DNA of 64,000 nt from Telopea speciosissima (GCF_018873765.1 NC_057925.1:62132470-62196469), one strand, 5' to 3'. Counted from the first letter of the stretch, positions 1-11,800 are shown. Notes: a model not told the origin generated them from the sequence alone. Numbers and translations: made by a program.

Positions 1-550
1 ATCGTGATGAGATCGTGACTCGATTCTTATCCCGTGATTCTCTGGTGGTGCTGACGTGGCGCCGTGATCTCCGGTGGGGCCCTATGGTAGCCTTCGCAGA
101 GAGCTCGGCCTCAGAGCTCGACCTCGGCCTGTATGACCTGAGGGTCATCATTAGTTGTGTGGGCTTGGCCGCGCTATGGTGCTCCAATCGAGGCCCAGAC
201 CATGGGGTTGGCGGGCGTGCAGCTCAGCCGTGATGGGGATCTTTAGGTGAGTACTGATCTACCGTGCCGTGCGGCCAGAGATCGGCCGAAGAGCTCGGCC
301 TACTAGGTCGGCCTCGTCGGACCCGTACAAGTTCGACTCAGCGTATGGTCGACTTGGATGTGTCTGACGAGTTCGGCCAAGCAGTAAGGTTTATCGAAGA
401 TCGGGTCGGCCCGATCTTCCACTTAGCTCGATTCGATTCTTGGAATGACCTCGGCTCGGCCATGTGGGAGCTTCTGATTGATGGGGTGTTTTATGCCTCA
501 TCAGTACTACTACATTTTGTGCTTAGTTGTTGGAAACAGAAACTATAAGA
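1..550. other. GC-richer tract of unknown origin, possible old repeat
   Basis: This stretch is visibly richer in G and C than the DNA after about 550, with recurring 'gctcggcc' and 'ctcggcct' words on both sides of 260. Two short open frames exist, but neither product resembles a family I know. Word repetition and the abrupt composition change suggest the edge of a repeat, for example a piece of an LTR or a DNA transposon that begins before the window. No ends or target duplication can be seen, so the class is not assigned. Confidence 0.3.
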
Positions 551-1354
551 AACAGTGAATGAAGATCAAATGAGAACTACCTTTCTTCATAAATTTAGTT
601 ATGTCTTTCTATTTGGGAGTCGGCGTAGGACAAGGGAATGGGATAATTTTTTATTTTTTTGGGGGGAAAGTGTCTCTAAGCATAAGGCATTTGATATAGC
701 TCCTCATATAAGAATCTTTTATCATTTTTTCTCTCAAAAATGAATAGAAAATTATACTTTGAGATGGCATAGTAAATGTTGTAGGTTCAAAGAACCCTTC
801 CCTACCCCACCCCCTCCTTTTATTTCAAAAACCAAAAACCCTTTATGAGCAACTATGCAATCCAGAGATTCTCAATCAAGAGCATGTTCTATTACATATT
901 AAGATCAAACAACGATAAGAGGATATTGCTCATCTTCAAACTTTTTCCAATGTAGAAATCCTAGGTGAGTTAATGTAAGCAAAGCAACAGACATTCCAGG
1001 CAAAGGGATTAACAAGAAGTCTCATCTTTCTATTTGCATATCCTCCCCCTGCTTGTTCACTTTTCCTTACTCCTTTACATGATGAAATCAGCATGATGAC
1101 AAAGCTTTCAAGAGGAGAGAGGACAAAAAAAAGAGGCTAAAAAAAGGGAGAAGTTTTCTACTGGGGAGAGAAGAGAATGCAGTAGACAACACATTGAATA
1201 AACTCTCTCTCCTCTAAAGGATGAAGTGTCTGAAATACTCTTAGAACTATGATTTCTATCTCTCTGGTATCCCCAGACTACTGTGACCAGCAAACCCCCT
1301 CCCCTAAAAAAAAAAAAACGAAAGAATATGCACAATGAAATGAATAAGAACATA
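551..1354. other. Intergenic, 3' flank of the SOSEKI gene
   Basis: No gene is seen. The DNA is AT-rich with A and T runs. The part next to 1355 should hold the 3' untranslated region and poly(A) site of the minus-strand SOSEKI gene. Confidence 0.5.
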
Positions 1355-3223
1355 TTAATTAGCAAGTCTCAGGAAAAAGGTCATTGCTTCCTCTGATGCG
1401 TCTGTTGATTTCCATGACGATCTCTTCTCTGGGGCCATAGTAGCACCACCACCACTTCTTGTGCTTTTCATACCTTTGCAAGACATCATATGTGAGTGCA
1501 ATTTCTCCGGCTTGAATGCTTTTCCACATTGTCTGAAAGTCAGGTCCTTGCCTTTATATGTTAGTATAAACTGTTAATCCAATCCACAAGTACAAGAATG
1601 TGGTTAAGAACAAAAGGAAAATTCACCCAAGGGCTGCCTAGTTTTGACAAAATTTCCCTATAAAGCTGGCCTCAAAGCTAAAATTTTATTCAGCTTCACA
1701 CAATGCTATACTATGTGTTGATGACATATAGTATTGGATTTAAGAATGTGAGGGGTTTATAAGGACTTCGGCACCATCTTTTACTGCTGAGCTTTAAAAT
1801 ATAAGTTCTATCTAAGTCCTTAACAAATAGTATCAGAGCCGGAGCTTAATTAGCTTAGTTAAAGATAAAAGGACATTTTGGTCATTTGCAAGCATTGTAT
1901 AGTGTGGTTGTTACTTACGAGCAATTGGGCTCCCCGATTGGCTTTAAAGCTGCAGAAACAGTCTTCTGATTTGAAGGTTCATTCCTGCTCTTTGAAGTAG
2001 TATTCACACTCACACTCACACTCACACCCACGTCAGTAAAGCTTTTCCTGATAATTTGACAACAGAAAAGGGTCTCAGATGGCTAAAATGGATCGAGATT
2101 CGAGACAGAGACGACTGAATTGATTCATTTTACCTGGAATTCTGTTGATGCGGCGCTTGTTGATTCCAAGCACTACCGAAGATCCTCTGAGACCCACCCA
2201 TGGTCTCTGTTCTACAAAACCCTGCTTCATTTGAACGACTCTCCGAAGTTCTATTGATCCGATTGATCGTCATTATTGCTGAATCGTTGGTGTCGACCGC
2301 ACCACACGTGAGTAAGTTACGGAGTACGTGAGAAGTTCCGCTAGAATGGCTCCTACTCTTGGAGAATGTTGCAGAGTTCGTCAATGGTGGTGGTTGGGTC
2401 TTCTCTGTCCTCCTCTTGTTCTTCTTTTCACTGTTAGTGTCTTCTTTCTCTGGCTTTCTCGCATTCGATTTCATTGATTCGTCTGTCGTTGTGGATGTAT
2501 CCGATTCGAACGCTTCTGATGATTCTTCATCGATTTCGATTTCGATTTCGGAGGTTTTAGCTGACACCTCCATTTTCTTTTGTGGGTTTTCAGGGTTTCT
2601 TCCTGGCTTTTCTATTGAAGCTTTCTTTTCACCGCATGGACAAGCATCTGTAAATCCAACAAATCTTTGGAATCGAAATTCTTGAATTATATTTTAATAA
2701 TAACAGTTAAAGAAAAGATTACCGAAGGGAACAGAAGAGATTTCGGATCCTTTGAGGACGTATTCGTTATCAGATGTTGGAGTGATGAGGTCGTCTTCCA
2801 CCAAGTCTTGCCAAACATAACCTGTCTTGTACCTCCTGCGATTAATAAGATTCTGCAAGTCATTTTAGGTGCTGAGAGAGGAGATCATTACAAGTAAGAG
2901 CAGAGCTGTAGAAGCTACAAGGTTTTCAAACCTCTTGTAAGACCAGGCAAATGAATCAGGCATGTCTTTTCCTCGTAAATCCGAGAGCCATCTCTTAACA
3001 TCTTCAGACAAAATAACCAATAGATCGAAGAGAATCAGAAGAAGAAGAAAAAGAAGAAGTGAAAGAGAAAGTATGAAAGGGAACCTCGTAAATGAACGCC
3101 ATTTCGACTAAAATGATGAACTCGGATGAGGTGAGGATGCTCGATTCGTCCCATCCGACTCAGAAAATAAATGACGTGAATACGCCTCGCTTGAGTCATC
3201 ACCTCCCTTCCTTTGGCTTCCAT
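1355..3223 (-). CDS. SOK: SOSEKI-family (DUF966) polarity protein with C-terminal zinc finger
   Basis: Plant SOSEKI proteins sit at cell edges and corners and polymerise through an N-terminal DIX-like domain. The exons read on the minus strand are 3223-3085, 3001-2932, 2835-2723, 2647-2134, 2047-1919 and 1532-1355. All junctions are GT-AG and the sum is 1143 bases (380 residues). Exons 1-3 give the DIX-like domain: '[11 protein letters not shown]', '[15 protein letters not shown]', '[14 protein letters not shown]', then '[10 protein letters not shown]' and '[12 protein letters not shown]'. Exon 4 holds a Ser/Glu/Lys-rich linker and '[15 protein letters not shown]', matching the conserved 'LISCG' block of the family. 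Exons 5-6 give a Cys-x2-Cys-x9-His-x4-Cys cluster beginning '[14 protein letters not shown]', across a phase-2 intron. I chose the Met at 3223; an in-frame Met at 3283 would add 20 residues. The family call is secure from the DIX domain; which SOK paralogue it is was not resolved. Confidence 0.9.
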
Positions 3224-5792
3224 TGTTCCCAGTTCTCTGCAACCAAAAAGACCAAGACACGACCGAATCTTCTTTTCAGACAAAACCCATTAATTGTTTT
3301 TCATTTCTCATTCAATTATTCAAAACAAGAAGAAGAAGAAGAAAGGGGGAAAAAAAATTCCCCTCTTGGTTTGGCCTGTATCAGAAAAAGCCGAAAAGCA
3401 ACCGGAAATCCTTCCTCATGTTTCACCCCTCATGGATGATTATCAAATGATATCAATAAAAAAATCTGAGCTTGGGCAGGCATGGCTAACAGAAAACTAA
3501 CACAAGAAGATAAATACTAATAATCATTCACGCCGAATCGAAAAAGAAGCATCGAATCGAGTCTCGAGATTATTACTGAATGTTTTTATAATTTTTTTTT
3601 TCTGGTTCTCTTTGTCGCAGAATCAGCTTTTCCTCCTTAATTGCTTCTCCGATTTCGTTAGATGCTGATGGAAGAGAAAAGCATGGAGTGAGAAAAGGTG
3701 AACATCGACAGGATTCAAATCCATTTATATAGAAATTATTGTTTCAAACTTATCCGATTCTGGTTCTGATTTCCCGCGATTATCTGTCCTTCTCTGCTGT
3801 CTTCGGTTCAACGGCCTCAACCCAGAACTAACCACAGTGCCTATAACACCCCAAGTTCTCTCTAATTCCTACGGGTTGATTTATTAATCCCCACCCTCGA
3901 TTCAGAATTGGAAGAGAGTGGAACTTATGACGTCTTTGTTGTGAGATGCTGGTCCTTAATTACCAACTAAGATACTTCCTTGGGGTTTCTCTCTCTTCTT
4001 TACTTAAATTGTTATCGAAGAGGGATCCATATAATGTGGATTTCCTCTTGCTGGTAAAATCTGAATCAACAAAGCCCAGTTGATTAATGATGACTTAACG
4101 TGTAGACTCTAAGTCCAAGCCCGCTTCTCTCTCTCTCTCTCTCAACCCCAAGTCTACGTTTGCTTTTTTTATTACCTCCATTAATCCGTGAGACTCAGAA
4201 ATCCTGAAACCGCAATCTGTTTCCCTAAGAAAACTCAGAAAGGAAAAGTTTGGCGATCGAAGCTGAGGCAGTAATGCACTAACAACTACTTTGGTTTTGG
4301 CCTTCTTTAATTATTCTTCTTCTCTAGTTTAATTATAGGGGCATGGATGGATCCCCTCTCCACTCTCCCGTGGCTTAAAATGCACGGCAATACACAATTG
4401 GGTTAACCTTTTTTTGGGGGTAAAAATCTCCCTTTCTAAGCAAGCTTTTCTGTTTAGTCTTTTTTTTATTTTTCGGGTAAACAAACTTCTCTGTTTATTG
4501 GTATCATATTTTTTAATCGTTATCCCTTCCGATTCGCTGCCCCCTTCAATTCCTCCAATTCCTCACATGAGGCCAGAAAAGATCACCTTATCTCTTGCCC
4601 AATAAAATTGTCCAAGATGGGGTCCACTCCCCCATTAGAGCAATTGGAAGAATTGAAGGTGCCAACAAATTGGAGGTGATAATTATTCTAATTTTTTTTT
4701 CCCCACTTGTCCTTCATATTTGAGAAATTAATTAAATGCAATTAGTTAACAACGTCTAATTAGGAGGGGTGTCAAAAGTTGGCCTGCAATGATAAGTCCG
4801 ATCTGGTTTGATCAAAAGCTGAAACTAATCCGACCCAATACCTAAACGTGTCGAGATTAAGCATTGAACAACTAATAATCAGACATTCCTGGTACAAGGT
4901 AGTGGTCCGACGGTCATCTGACCATGACCGACCATTTATATTCCGATTAACCTATTTCAATCTATTTAGCCCATTTATAGTCAGTTTAAAGCCCGATCAT
5001 CTTGAGCTCGATTATGAACCATTAACAAACTGAATGAATAGATTCGTGTCCATACCTTGGACTATGAGACCCGATTACCTAAACAAACGGAAATAATGCG
5101 GAACCTTAAATTGGTGGAGACCAATTAAACCCGAATGATTGAGAACCCAATGTCTAATAACGTTCATATGGATCATGTACGAGTCCCCCCCCCCCCCCCC
5201 CCCGCCCCCAACAGCAACCATGCAGATGGGCTCAATACATTAATTTCATGCATGGGCTTTTTTTATCTGCTTCCCTGATTAGTATATATCAACTGTGGAT
5301 GGGTTTTGTTTCTCTACATCGTGTCAACTCATCTTCCATAGTGCCATACTTCCAATTCCAACTCTAATATTCATGTAACCATTTTCAGTAATAAGCATAT
5401 CATTATAATTGGGAAAACTTTCCATCGATTTCAACAAGCAATTTCCATTTGATATGTTGGGTTTTTTTTTTTTTTTTTTAATCTTTTTTATTCTGAATAT
5501 GTGGGCCTATGTGGATGGGACAAAAATTGACTGTTGCCCAGGTTGCAGCTATGTTTCTGCTGCCCCAATTGTAGGCATTGATTTTGAATTCATAAGGGTA
5601 TTATGGAAAGTAATAAAACCTAAGAGGTATAGTGAACCCAAAGGGAAAAGGAATTATTTCAAGTTTGCACCTACGATTGGGGACAGCAAGAGCATGATTG
5701 CAACCCAGGTTGCAGCTAAATTCTTTCCATGTGGATGAACCTTTTTCAAAACAACTATGGCATCCAGATTCCTCCCTACACTGGCTGGATCC
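3224..5792. other. Intergenic: SOSEKI 5' leader/promoter and degenerate repeats
   Basis: The first few hundred bases are the likely 5' leader and promoter of SOSEKI. At 4124-4142 there is a short CT microsatellite and at about 5187-5205 a long C run. Around 4763 the sequence 'aggaggggtgtcaaaag' is followed by Gly/Pro-free DNA rich in 'ccgat' words, which looks like the end of a decayed hAT-type element. The other end was not found. No coding exon was recognised. Confidence 0.4.
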
Positions 5793-5876
5793 GGATCCTC
5801 TCGAGTATGCATCTAACGGTTGGGAGCACTCAGTCACACAGTGCCTCCAGCCATTGGATGCACACTGGAGAGGATC
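5793..5876. repeat. Short hairpin MITE, family with core 'ccattggatgc'
   Basis: The left arm from 5793 (GGATCCTCTCGAG then 'gtatgcatctaacggttgg') pairs with the right arm ending near 5876 ('ccattggatgcacac' then GGAGAGGATC). Arms are about 35 bases with few mismatches. Two further hairpins in this window share the core (6250-6380 and 41375-41468). No target duplication was identified. Confidence 0.55.
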
Positions 5877-6249
5877 TCATTCCCACTAGTATTGTGGGGA
5901 TCCCCACTATAATTTTTTTGGGATTTGATAATCTCACAAAAAAACACCAGATCTGGTTACTTGAGGACTTATTACTCCAGCTGTTCCAAGAGTCTCTGCT
6001 AGTTGAACCGTGTCCAGTAGACTCCTTGTTCCGCTCATCCCCTTCGTCAACTGTTTGATCGGGATACTATTACCTTGGTTTGCCTGGGTGACTGATCCTG
6101 CCATAATGTACTCCTCTACCTATAGCACTGGCAACCGAATTGCTTGTTGCACTTTTGGATAAACCGCTTTCTTTTGTTACCTTATTGACGAAGGGGAGGG
6201 AGGGTGATTTGCTTCATTTTTTTTTTTAGCTGAAGAAAAAGTCTTCACT

Positions 6250-6380
6250 GTCCTCTTCAATGAGAAGATTGCCCAATGAGGCATCCAAAGGTTGGGCTGG
6301 TAGACTGCGTGCCGGGATGTGTGACTGCACACAAGCTGCCAACCCAGCCATTGGATGCTCACTTGGCACTCCTTGAAGAG
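6250..6380. repeat. Hairpin MITE, second copy of the 'ccattggatgc' family
   Basis: The left arm ('tcctcttcaatgag' through 'gaggcatccaaaggttggg') is complementary to the right arm ('cccagccattggatgctcac' through 'cttgaagaggag'). The arms are about 50 bases each and enclose about 35 bases. The core matches the hairpins at 5793 and 41375. Confidence 0.55.
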
Positions 6381-7810
6381 GAGCCCGATCCCAAAAAACA
6401 TCAATAAGGGTGGATTGTTGCCCGTGTCTAGTCAAATCGAATGGTCAAGTTGATTTATAATCACTATTGAGAGTTTTGGTTTGATTGTTGGGTGTGAAGA
6501 CAATGTGTGTTAGCATATCCTGCTTCTTGCTTGTTGGGTAGAACTCTTGATTTTTTAACTTATAAACATCAATTTGGATGACTTTTAAATATTATTTTTA
6601 ATTATTAGAATCTTATTTTTTACAATGTTTTAGTATATATATATATATAATTTTCCACTATTTTATTAAAATTAGGTATTTTTTCATTTTCTTTTCTTTC
6701 ATTTTGATTTATACATTTTTCTGATTATTGTTTTTTTAAAGATTTTGTAATTTTTATTTTTTAGCCGATACGAGGACCGATCCCTAAAAATAGTACTTTC
6801 TCGATTTCATATAGGCCCGAATGCCCGATACAGGCTGATCCGGAGCTCGAGTCCTTGATGGGTCGTACTCCATTCACTACAAACGAAGAAACCCTTGGAT
6901 CTTTCTAACTCGTAATTAGACGGCGGATGCTTCTTGTTCATCTCAGCAGCAACCCAGAAACCCTTGTCAAGCTGTTTGACATTTTCTTCTTTCTTTTGGT
7001 ACTCATTCACTGCTCACTTACATATGATATGTGTCTGACGATTAAGATGCTATAGTCAGTTTCAGGATTATTAGTTATGGATTGAATGGTCATGATCAAG
7101 GATATAATTCCAAACATGGACTGTAGTCACTGTATAGCTCAAGTTCAAGTAAGGGATTTTCACCAATACCTGAGATAGGGCTTGTATTTGTACTGTTCAC
7201 AAGTGAACACTGTTTGTATTTGGATGTCTTGTGACCCTTGTCTTTTTGCATCCAAGCCTGCAACTTCAGCACAAATCTCCAAAGGGAAAAAGTGAAATCT
7301 GTCTTTTCACAACCATGTTTTACTTATTGTTTAATTCCCCACACCATTATTCCCTCTTGGAAAGAAGAACGAGGGTCTATTAAATAAGCTATCCATTATC
7401 CAAGTCCCAATTCATCCCATCTGGGATTATTTTGTTAAGAAGTAATCTACAACGAACTCGATTTGAGAAATCTAAATTCTGCCTTTTTTGTCTGCTTAAT
7501 CCTATCGAGCTATCATGGAATATGGAATAAAAAGTTCTCTGCTACTGTACTTAGTGGGATAGAACAAGGATGCCACTCACTAGGAATCAGTTATGAAGTT
7601 GTCTCCAAGAAGATTTGAATTTTGTATTCTTGCCTCTCTACCATTACCAACCCAATTCCCAAAATTCAAAATCTCCACTCCCGACTCCTGAAGTGTCACG
7701 GTTCGCCCTTTTCAATTTTTATCCCTGTTTCTCTCCTGCTTTATATCCACCTCAGAACTTCAGTACACCTTATCTACTTGTATATTACGGCTATGCAACT
7801 TTGATTCTAC
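6381..7810. other. Intergenic, upstream of the SD3-1-type gene
   Basis: The DNA is AT-rich, with a TA run near 6640-6650 and many T runs. A minus-strand open frame at 7010-6807 has ordinary amino-acid composition but no family I recognise. The last 200 bases before 7811 are pyrimidine-rich and are the likely 5' leader of the receptor kinase gene. Nothing else is supported. Confidence 0.4.
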
Positions 7811-10291
7811 ATGAATCTCTCTGTTTTCTTGGCTGAAATGCATGAGGTTTGGATAAATCAGCTCAAAGCAAGAGTACCCGCCAAGTGCTTTCAAGGTACG
7901 TTCTGTAAATGCTACTCTTTTGAAGGTTCTGGTCATGTTTTAGCTGTAATTGTTGTTTTAGGTTTATGGTCTGTGGGGTTTTGTGAGGCCTTTCCAATGG
8001 TTTCGGTTCCGCTTGGGTTTGAGATTTTAGTGTCTGAAAACAAAAGTTGGATTTCTGAAAATGGGGTTTTCACTTTTGGGTTCTTCGATGATTATTGGAA
8101 AGATTATGATGGTTTTGCTGTTGGTATACGGTATAACTTGGGAAACAGAGCTGCAAATGTTGCTGTGTGGACTGTTGGTGGTGGGGTTAGGGTTTCTGAG
8201 AACTCTACATTTAGGCTTTCTATGGATGGAAGATTGGTCTTATTTGATAACCTTAGTGGTTTGATTGTTTGGAGCAGTAATACTAGTGGTTTGGGTGTTC
8301 AAACTGCTAGTATGTTGAACAATGGTAATCTGGTTCTAATGGATAATGCAAAGAAAGTCCTTTGGCAAAGCTTCGATAGCCCTACCAATACTCTTCTTCC
8401 TGGTCAGGCACTATATTTCCCTCAAGCCCTTCGAGCCCCTTCCACAACCTTCATTTCTAGCTACTACAATCTTGTGATAAGGCACACAGGAGATCTTGCA
8501 CTCATCTGGGAGAACAATGTGACTTACTGGGGTAGCCATTTGACTTCCTCTGTTGATGTGAAGGAAGCAAGGTTTGAGCCTACTGGGGTTATTGGGCTGT
8601 TTGATGCTACTGGCAGATCGGTTTGGTCCAAATCGAGTAAAGACTTTGGAGACCCGTCTGTGCTTTTGAGACATCTTAGGATTGACTCCGATGGAAACTT
8701 GAGAATTTACTCATGGGACAATGTTCTCCATACATGGAAGGTAGGATGGCAAGCTGTTGAGAACCAATGCGATGTTTTTGGTTCTTGTGGTTTATATAGC
8801 ATCTGTCGGTACAATTCAAGTGGACCTGTTTGTGAATGCTTGTTCCATGATTCCGTGGATTGGGGAGGTGGGCCTCCTGGGATGGATTCAGGTTCTTATG
8901 GGTGCAAGAAGATGGTAGATTTGGGGAACTGCAAGATGGGTACAAGCATGATGGTTCTGAAACAGACTGTTCTTTATGGTCTTTATCCTCCGCTTGATAC
9001 TGATATCATGTTGAGTGAGAAGGCTTGCAAGAAGTACTGTGCAGAGGACAGTTCTTGTATTGCTGTGACTTCAAAGAACGATGGTTCAGGTCTTTGCAAA
9101 ATCAAACGAACTAGCTTTATAAGTGGGTATGGGAACCCATCTGTTCCTGCAACTTCATTCTTGAAGGTCTGTTTAGTTCCTCAGGCAGTCTCCACCACAG
9201 AAGCAAACCCACAAGCTAATGCAGAATCGATGCAATTGCCGTCGGAGAGATCCATTTCTCATGTTGACAGTAGGAAAAGTTTTATAGCTGCTCTGGCTAT
9301 CATTGTGTTGGTCACAGTATGTGCTTTCCTCGCTGTTGAAGTGGTTGTGTTTTGGTTCATCAACCAGACAAGGCAGATTAAATCTGAGAGGAGAATTCCC
9401 TTTGGAAAGGATGCTCAAATGAACCCAAACTACAGTGCCCTCATCAGATTGTCCTTTGAAGAGGTGAAAGAACTGACAACTAACTTCACTGACCAACTTG
9501 GGCCAAATGTTTTCAAAGGTGTACTCCCCAACCAAACCCCCGTGGTTGCTAAGGTGCTAAATGCTGTTGTAGCATCTGAAAGTGACTTTCGGATGGCAGT
9601 TTCTACCTTGGGTGGCACTCACCACCGAAACCTCGTACCTTTAAAAGGCTTCTGTTTTGAGCCACAGCACAAAATTCTTCTCTATGAGTACATTCCCAAT
9701 GGTTCTCTTGACAAATGGCTATTCAACACAGGAACAAACCAAAGCGGGTTGAGTTGGCATCAGAGGCTTGGTACTGCCCTTGGTGTTGCTCGAGCCATGG
9801 CATATTTACATGCTGAGTGTCAACAGTGTATACCTCACAGGAACCTGAAGCTTGAGAATGTGTTGCTTGATGAGAAATTGGTAGCTAAGGTTACAGATTT
9901 TGGGCTCAAGAGCCTATTAGAAAAAGGTGCATCTTCATCAGAGTCACTGCCAGACAAGGATATTTACATGTTTGGTGAAATGCTGCTACAGATTGTGACT
10001 GGAAAGAGGGACATACTTCATATTACTAGAGAGAATTTATTCAAGTTGGTGCAAGAAATGCATCAAGACAGGAATTCAGGGAGTGATGAGGAGTGTGAAG
10101 GAGTAGACAGAATGTTTAGGTTAGCTTTATGGTGTTTACAAGATCAGCCATTCCTTAGACCTTCCTTCAGTGAAGTGGTTAAGATATTAGAAGGAACTCT
10201 TTCTGTAGACAGGCCTCCACCATGTTCTACTATCATGAAGGAAAATAAGAAGGATGAAGCAGACAAGATCGAGGTTGATGATACAACCTGA
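7811..10291 (+). CDS. SD31: G-type lectin receptor-like protein of the SD3-1 class, probable pseudokinase
   Basis: This is an intronless gene for an 826-residue plasma-membrane receptor. In order it has a hydrophobic signal segment (about 44-60, 'VLAVIVVLGLWSVGF'), a B-lectin domain (about 63-190), a Cys-rich EGF-like part ('CDVFGSCGLYSIC', about 318-345), a PAN-like domain with paired Cys (about 373-455), a transmembrane helix (about 490-515) and a kinase-like domain (about 548-795). The kinase part keeps the 'VVAKV' lysine and DFG (about 695), but the glycine loop is lost ('LGPNVFKG') and the catalytic HRD reads HRN ('PHRNLKLENVLL', about 676), so phosphotransfer is unlikely. The domain order matches the Arabidopsis SD3-1 group from memory. 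The chosen start puts 43 residues before the signal segment, which is long; Met 10 at 7838 and an unseen upstream exon are alternatives. Confidence 0.88.
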   Translation: MNLSVFLAEMHEVWINQLKARVPAKCFQGTFCKCYSFEGSGHVLAVIVVLGLWSVGFCEAFPMVSVPLGFEILVSENKSWISENGVFTFGFFDDYWKDYDGFAVGIRYNLGNRAANVAVWTVGGGVRVSENSTFRLSMDGRLVLFDNLSGLIVWSSNTSGLGVQTASMLNNGNLVLMDNAKKVLWQSFDSPTNTLLPGQALYFPQALRAPSTTFISSYYNLVIRHTGDLALIWENNVTYWGSHLTSSVDVKEARFEPTGVIGLFDATGRSVWSKSSKDFGDPSVLLRHLRIDSDGNLRIYSWDNVLHTWKVGWQAVENQCDVFGSCGLYSICRYNSSGPVCECLFHDSVDWGGGPPGMDSGSYGCKKMVDLGNCKMGTSMMVLKQTVLYGLYPPLDTDIMLSEKACKKYCAEDSSCIAVTSKNDGSGLCKIKRTSFISGYGNPSVPATSFLKVCLVPQAVSTTEANPQANAESMQLPSERSISHVDSRKSFIAALAIIVLVTVCAFLAVEVVVFWFINQTRQIKSERRIPFGKDAQMNPNYSALIRLSFEEVKELTTNFTDQLGPNVFKGVLPNQTPVVAKVLNAVVASESDFRMAVSTLGGTHHRNLVPLKGFCFEPQHKILLYEYIPNGSLDKWLFNTGTNQSGLSWHQRLGTALGVARAMAYLHAECQQCIPHRNLKLENVLLDEKLVAKVTDFGLKSLLEKGASSSESLPDKDIYMFGEMLLQIVTGKRDILHITRENLFKLVQEMHQDRNSGSDEECEGVDRMFRLALWCLQDQPFLRPSFSEVVKILEGTLSVDRPPPCSTIMKENKKDEADKIEVDDTT

Positions 10292-11639
10292 TTCAACTAA
10301 TTTCGATGCAGTAATTTTTGCAATGAACCACGCAGAATGAATTTCAACCTCGGTTCATCCGGTAACTTGACAGTATATTAACTGTGTCAGGCTAGATTGG
10401 TTAGATTTCTAAGTTCATCGTTGGGGTACAGGGAGTTGAAATTTATGGCTGCGTGGAGGGTTTGAACTTTTTGGGAATTCAAATATGCAGGATTGAAGCC
10501 CCAAAAACTTTGCACCTCCATACATGTATCAGATCATGACCAAGGGAATGTTTCCTACTTATGTACAAAGCTCTCTTCAGAAAATTTTAATATTGTTTCT
10601 CTTTTACTTATGATTATAAGATGTTGATGGACTGGAGCACCATTGAAGAGTTTGATTTTGTTTGCGTAATACTAATACCATTATCCATTGTAGCCATAGT
10701 ATTGTAACAGCTCACTTGCCAAGAATTAAACTCAACCTACAACCTGCATTACCTAACTGCACCTCTCTTTTCCATTGATTAACCAATTTTTTATTTTCAT
10801 GACCCAGAAGATGATTCTTGTAGTAACTTGGATGATGCAGGGTTCTTGAATTACAATTTTCCTAGGAATCAAACTTGCATGACTAGTATTGTTTTAGGTA
10901 GCTTTCAATCTTCCAATCAGAAAGTCTGTACAAACACTTCTTGGAACAAAGAGGAGATGAGGGCTGATAATATTCATGAAGATTGGTAAACTCTTTGCAA
11001 GCAATTGATTGGCATTTGAGTCGGTTCATGTTATAAAGAGCTCTTCATCCATCTCAGTGGTCAAATTTTCAACAGAAAATAGCATGTTATGTGGGTTGAA
11101 AGTGTTTCCTAAGCTGTAAAAAATTACAAACATGACACTAACCCCTACATACATATTAGAGGTTTATGTCATTTCTATTTTTAACCTTAGAACTTGGATA
11201 TATAATAATATCATATTTTCAATTTTCCATGGAGCAGATAATCATTACTAACTCCATTTAAGAACTTTATTTCTTCTGTTCCTTTATGCTGATAAGGTAA
11301 GATTTATCAATGAAACCCTTGGGCTAAAGAGAAGGAGAAAAGGGTTTCCCCCATTGGTGACAGAAAAATTGTTCATAATCAGGACATTCTGATCATTGTA
11401 TAAACAGGGTATACCCTATATATTGCTCAATTATAATCCCATAGCTGCCAATGGACAACTATGTTCCTTATCTGCTGGTGTATAAAACCTGCACCCAAGA
11501 TTGCTAGCTTGAACCGACAGTGGCATATGGCATGCCTAAAAACCTCTATATAAGGTAAAGGCTATGAAAAACGAAAAAGAATTTTAAACTCCATAGATGA
11601 TAAATTTCCTTTGTTGTTTTTATCATCATTACATCTTTC
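10292..11639. other. 3' flank of the SD3-1-type gene, otherwise empty
   Basis: The first few hundred bases after the stop are the likely 3' untranslated region. No exon, hairpin or element with clear ends was recognised in the rest. Confidence 0.4.
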
Positions 11640-11800
11640 AAAAATAGTTGACCTTAGGAAAAATGGCGAGGAAAGACATGCATAACTTAGGTCTTGTATC
11701 AAGTATGACATCGAATAGAGCTAATTGGAGACCAAGGATCCATGTAACTGTTCTCATTTAATTGGGATAAAGCTGAGTTGTTGTTGTACACCTTTTAAAA
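11640..11800 (-). repeat. Dispersed repeat with CAA-rich end, copy 1
   Basis: Read on the minus strand this contains 'caacaacaactcagcttta', then 'tcccaattaaatg', 'ttacatggatcc', 'gctctattcgatgtcatac' and a downstream 'cctaaggtca'. The same words in the same order occur at 29570-29660 and 54660-55140. The pattern is common in angiosperm genomes and resembles the 3' end of a retroposon (SINE or RTE-type LINE), but the class was not settled. Confidence 0.45.

Noticed and set aside
2359-2685. Plus-strand open frame of 108 codons
   Set aside because: It is the antisense of SOSEKI exon 4; the minus-strand reading fits the family and splice sites.
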